This document shows, one piece after another, positions 7,197 through 7,277 of a stretch of 7,277 bases of DNA (positions within the stretch are counted from its first letter, which is position 1; each line of letters opens with the position of its first letter). The DNA lies in the NCBI GenBank assembly GCA_023379515.1, contig JAMCQQ010000249.1:1-7277 (forward strand), given 5' to 3'. The notes under the pieces are model-generated. The model was not told where the DNA came from, ran no database searches, and saw nothing but the letters and a program-made list of their open reading frames with translations. The translations under genes were made by a program, and so were the position numbers. This DNA comes from Actinomycetota bacterium. Its GTDB lineage: Bacteria; Actinomycetota; Humimicrobiia; Humimicrobiales; Humimicrobiaceae.

Positions 7197-7277
7197 TTGT
7201 TCCCGTATTAAGCTGCGCTAAAAATACCGGCAACCACCAAAGAGCTAGTATCAAAGCACCAATTAATCCCAAAATCC
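7099..7277 (-). CDS. Partial reverse-strand reading frame with a membrane-like segment, origin uncertain
   Basis: Reading leftward from 7275, the reverse strand is open for 58 codons to a TGA at 7099-7101. The first 22 residues are strongly hydrophobic (ILGLIGALILALWWLPVFLA and QL), followed by NTGTITSSQ. This resembles a transmembrane helix and loop. From about 7183 leftward the frame lies over the conserved GT2 codons and the residues become meaningless. So the real protein sequence is probably only 7183-7277, joined by chance to the GT2 fragment. I cannot assign a family. It could be a piece of a convergent gene after a rearrangement, or a chimeric contig end. Confidence 0.4.
   Translation of the reverse strand, partial: ILGLIGALILALWWLPVFLAQLNTGTITSSQLHLLPKPNPLGLFPKHSFSGLQNCQIF
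7179..7216. repeat. Interrupted inverted repeat at the right-hand junction
   Basis: GCAGCT (7179-7184) plus GGGAA (7185-7189) can pair with TTCCC (7200-7204) and AGCTGC (7211-7216). The loop is 10 bases (7190-7199) and a 6-base bulge (GTATTA, 7205-7210) sits in the right arm. The left arm begins in the broken DxD codons of the GT2 fragment, exactly where that gene stops matching its family. No T run follows, so it is a poor intrinsic terminator. Confidence 0.5.

Overview
The window is AT-rich and holds one tightly packed block of genes, all on the + strand, for making a surface glycan. I assign seven coding regions. In order they are: a large membrane protein of GT-C/YfhO/AftD type (cut off at the left edge), a Wzx-type flippase, a family 2 glycosyltransferase (GT2), a SAM-dependent methyltransferase, a GT2 of the polyprenyl-phosphate-sugar synthase (DPM1-like) type, a family 4 glycosyltransferase (GT4), and the N-terminal part of another GT2 that breaks off at its DxD motif. 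Small genes, A-rich leaders with few Shine-Dalgarno sites, low GC and this gene mix fit an uncultivated Patescibacteria (CPR, perhaps Microgenomates-like) genome. That placement is inference from style, not from a marker gene. TGA appears to be a real stop (gene 4 ends in an ATGA overlap), so the code looks standard.

Layout: positions 1-2510 are the GT-C/YfhO-like gene, whose frame stays open to the window edge. Genes 2 to 7 follow at gaps of 7, -8, 7, -4, 2 and 2 bases, so this is almost certainly one transcription unit with translational coupling. No RNA gene, CRISPR array, insertion sequence or convincing terminator is visible, and no gap between genes exceeds 7 bases. The last 80 to 95 bases do not continue the final gene. 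They read as membrane-protein sequence on the opposite strand.

Likely teamwork (inference): the GT4 and GT2 enzymes add sugars to a lipid-linked glycan on the cytoplasmic face, the methyltransferase modifies a sugar or end group, and the flippase moves the lipid-linked glycan outward. The DPM1-like GT2 would make a polyprenyl-phosphate sugar, which the polytopic GT-C-like protein could use as donor outside the membrane. No sugar-nucleotide synthesis genes are in the window, so donor and product cannot be named.

The features most worth a second look are structural. Two coding regions each contain a four-unit tandem repeat of a 7-base word, translated in frame. The left edge carries an exact 20-base inverted copy of positions 120-139. 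The right edge looks like a chimeric or rearranged junction in the DxD codons of the last GT2. I did not find a convincing new defence or mobile system; the gene content is that of an ordinary glycan locus.
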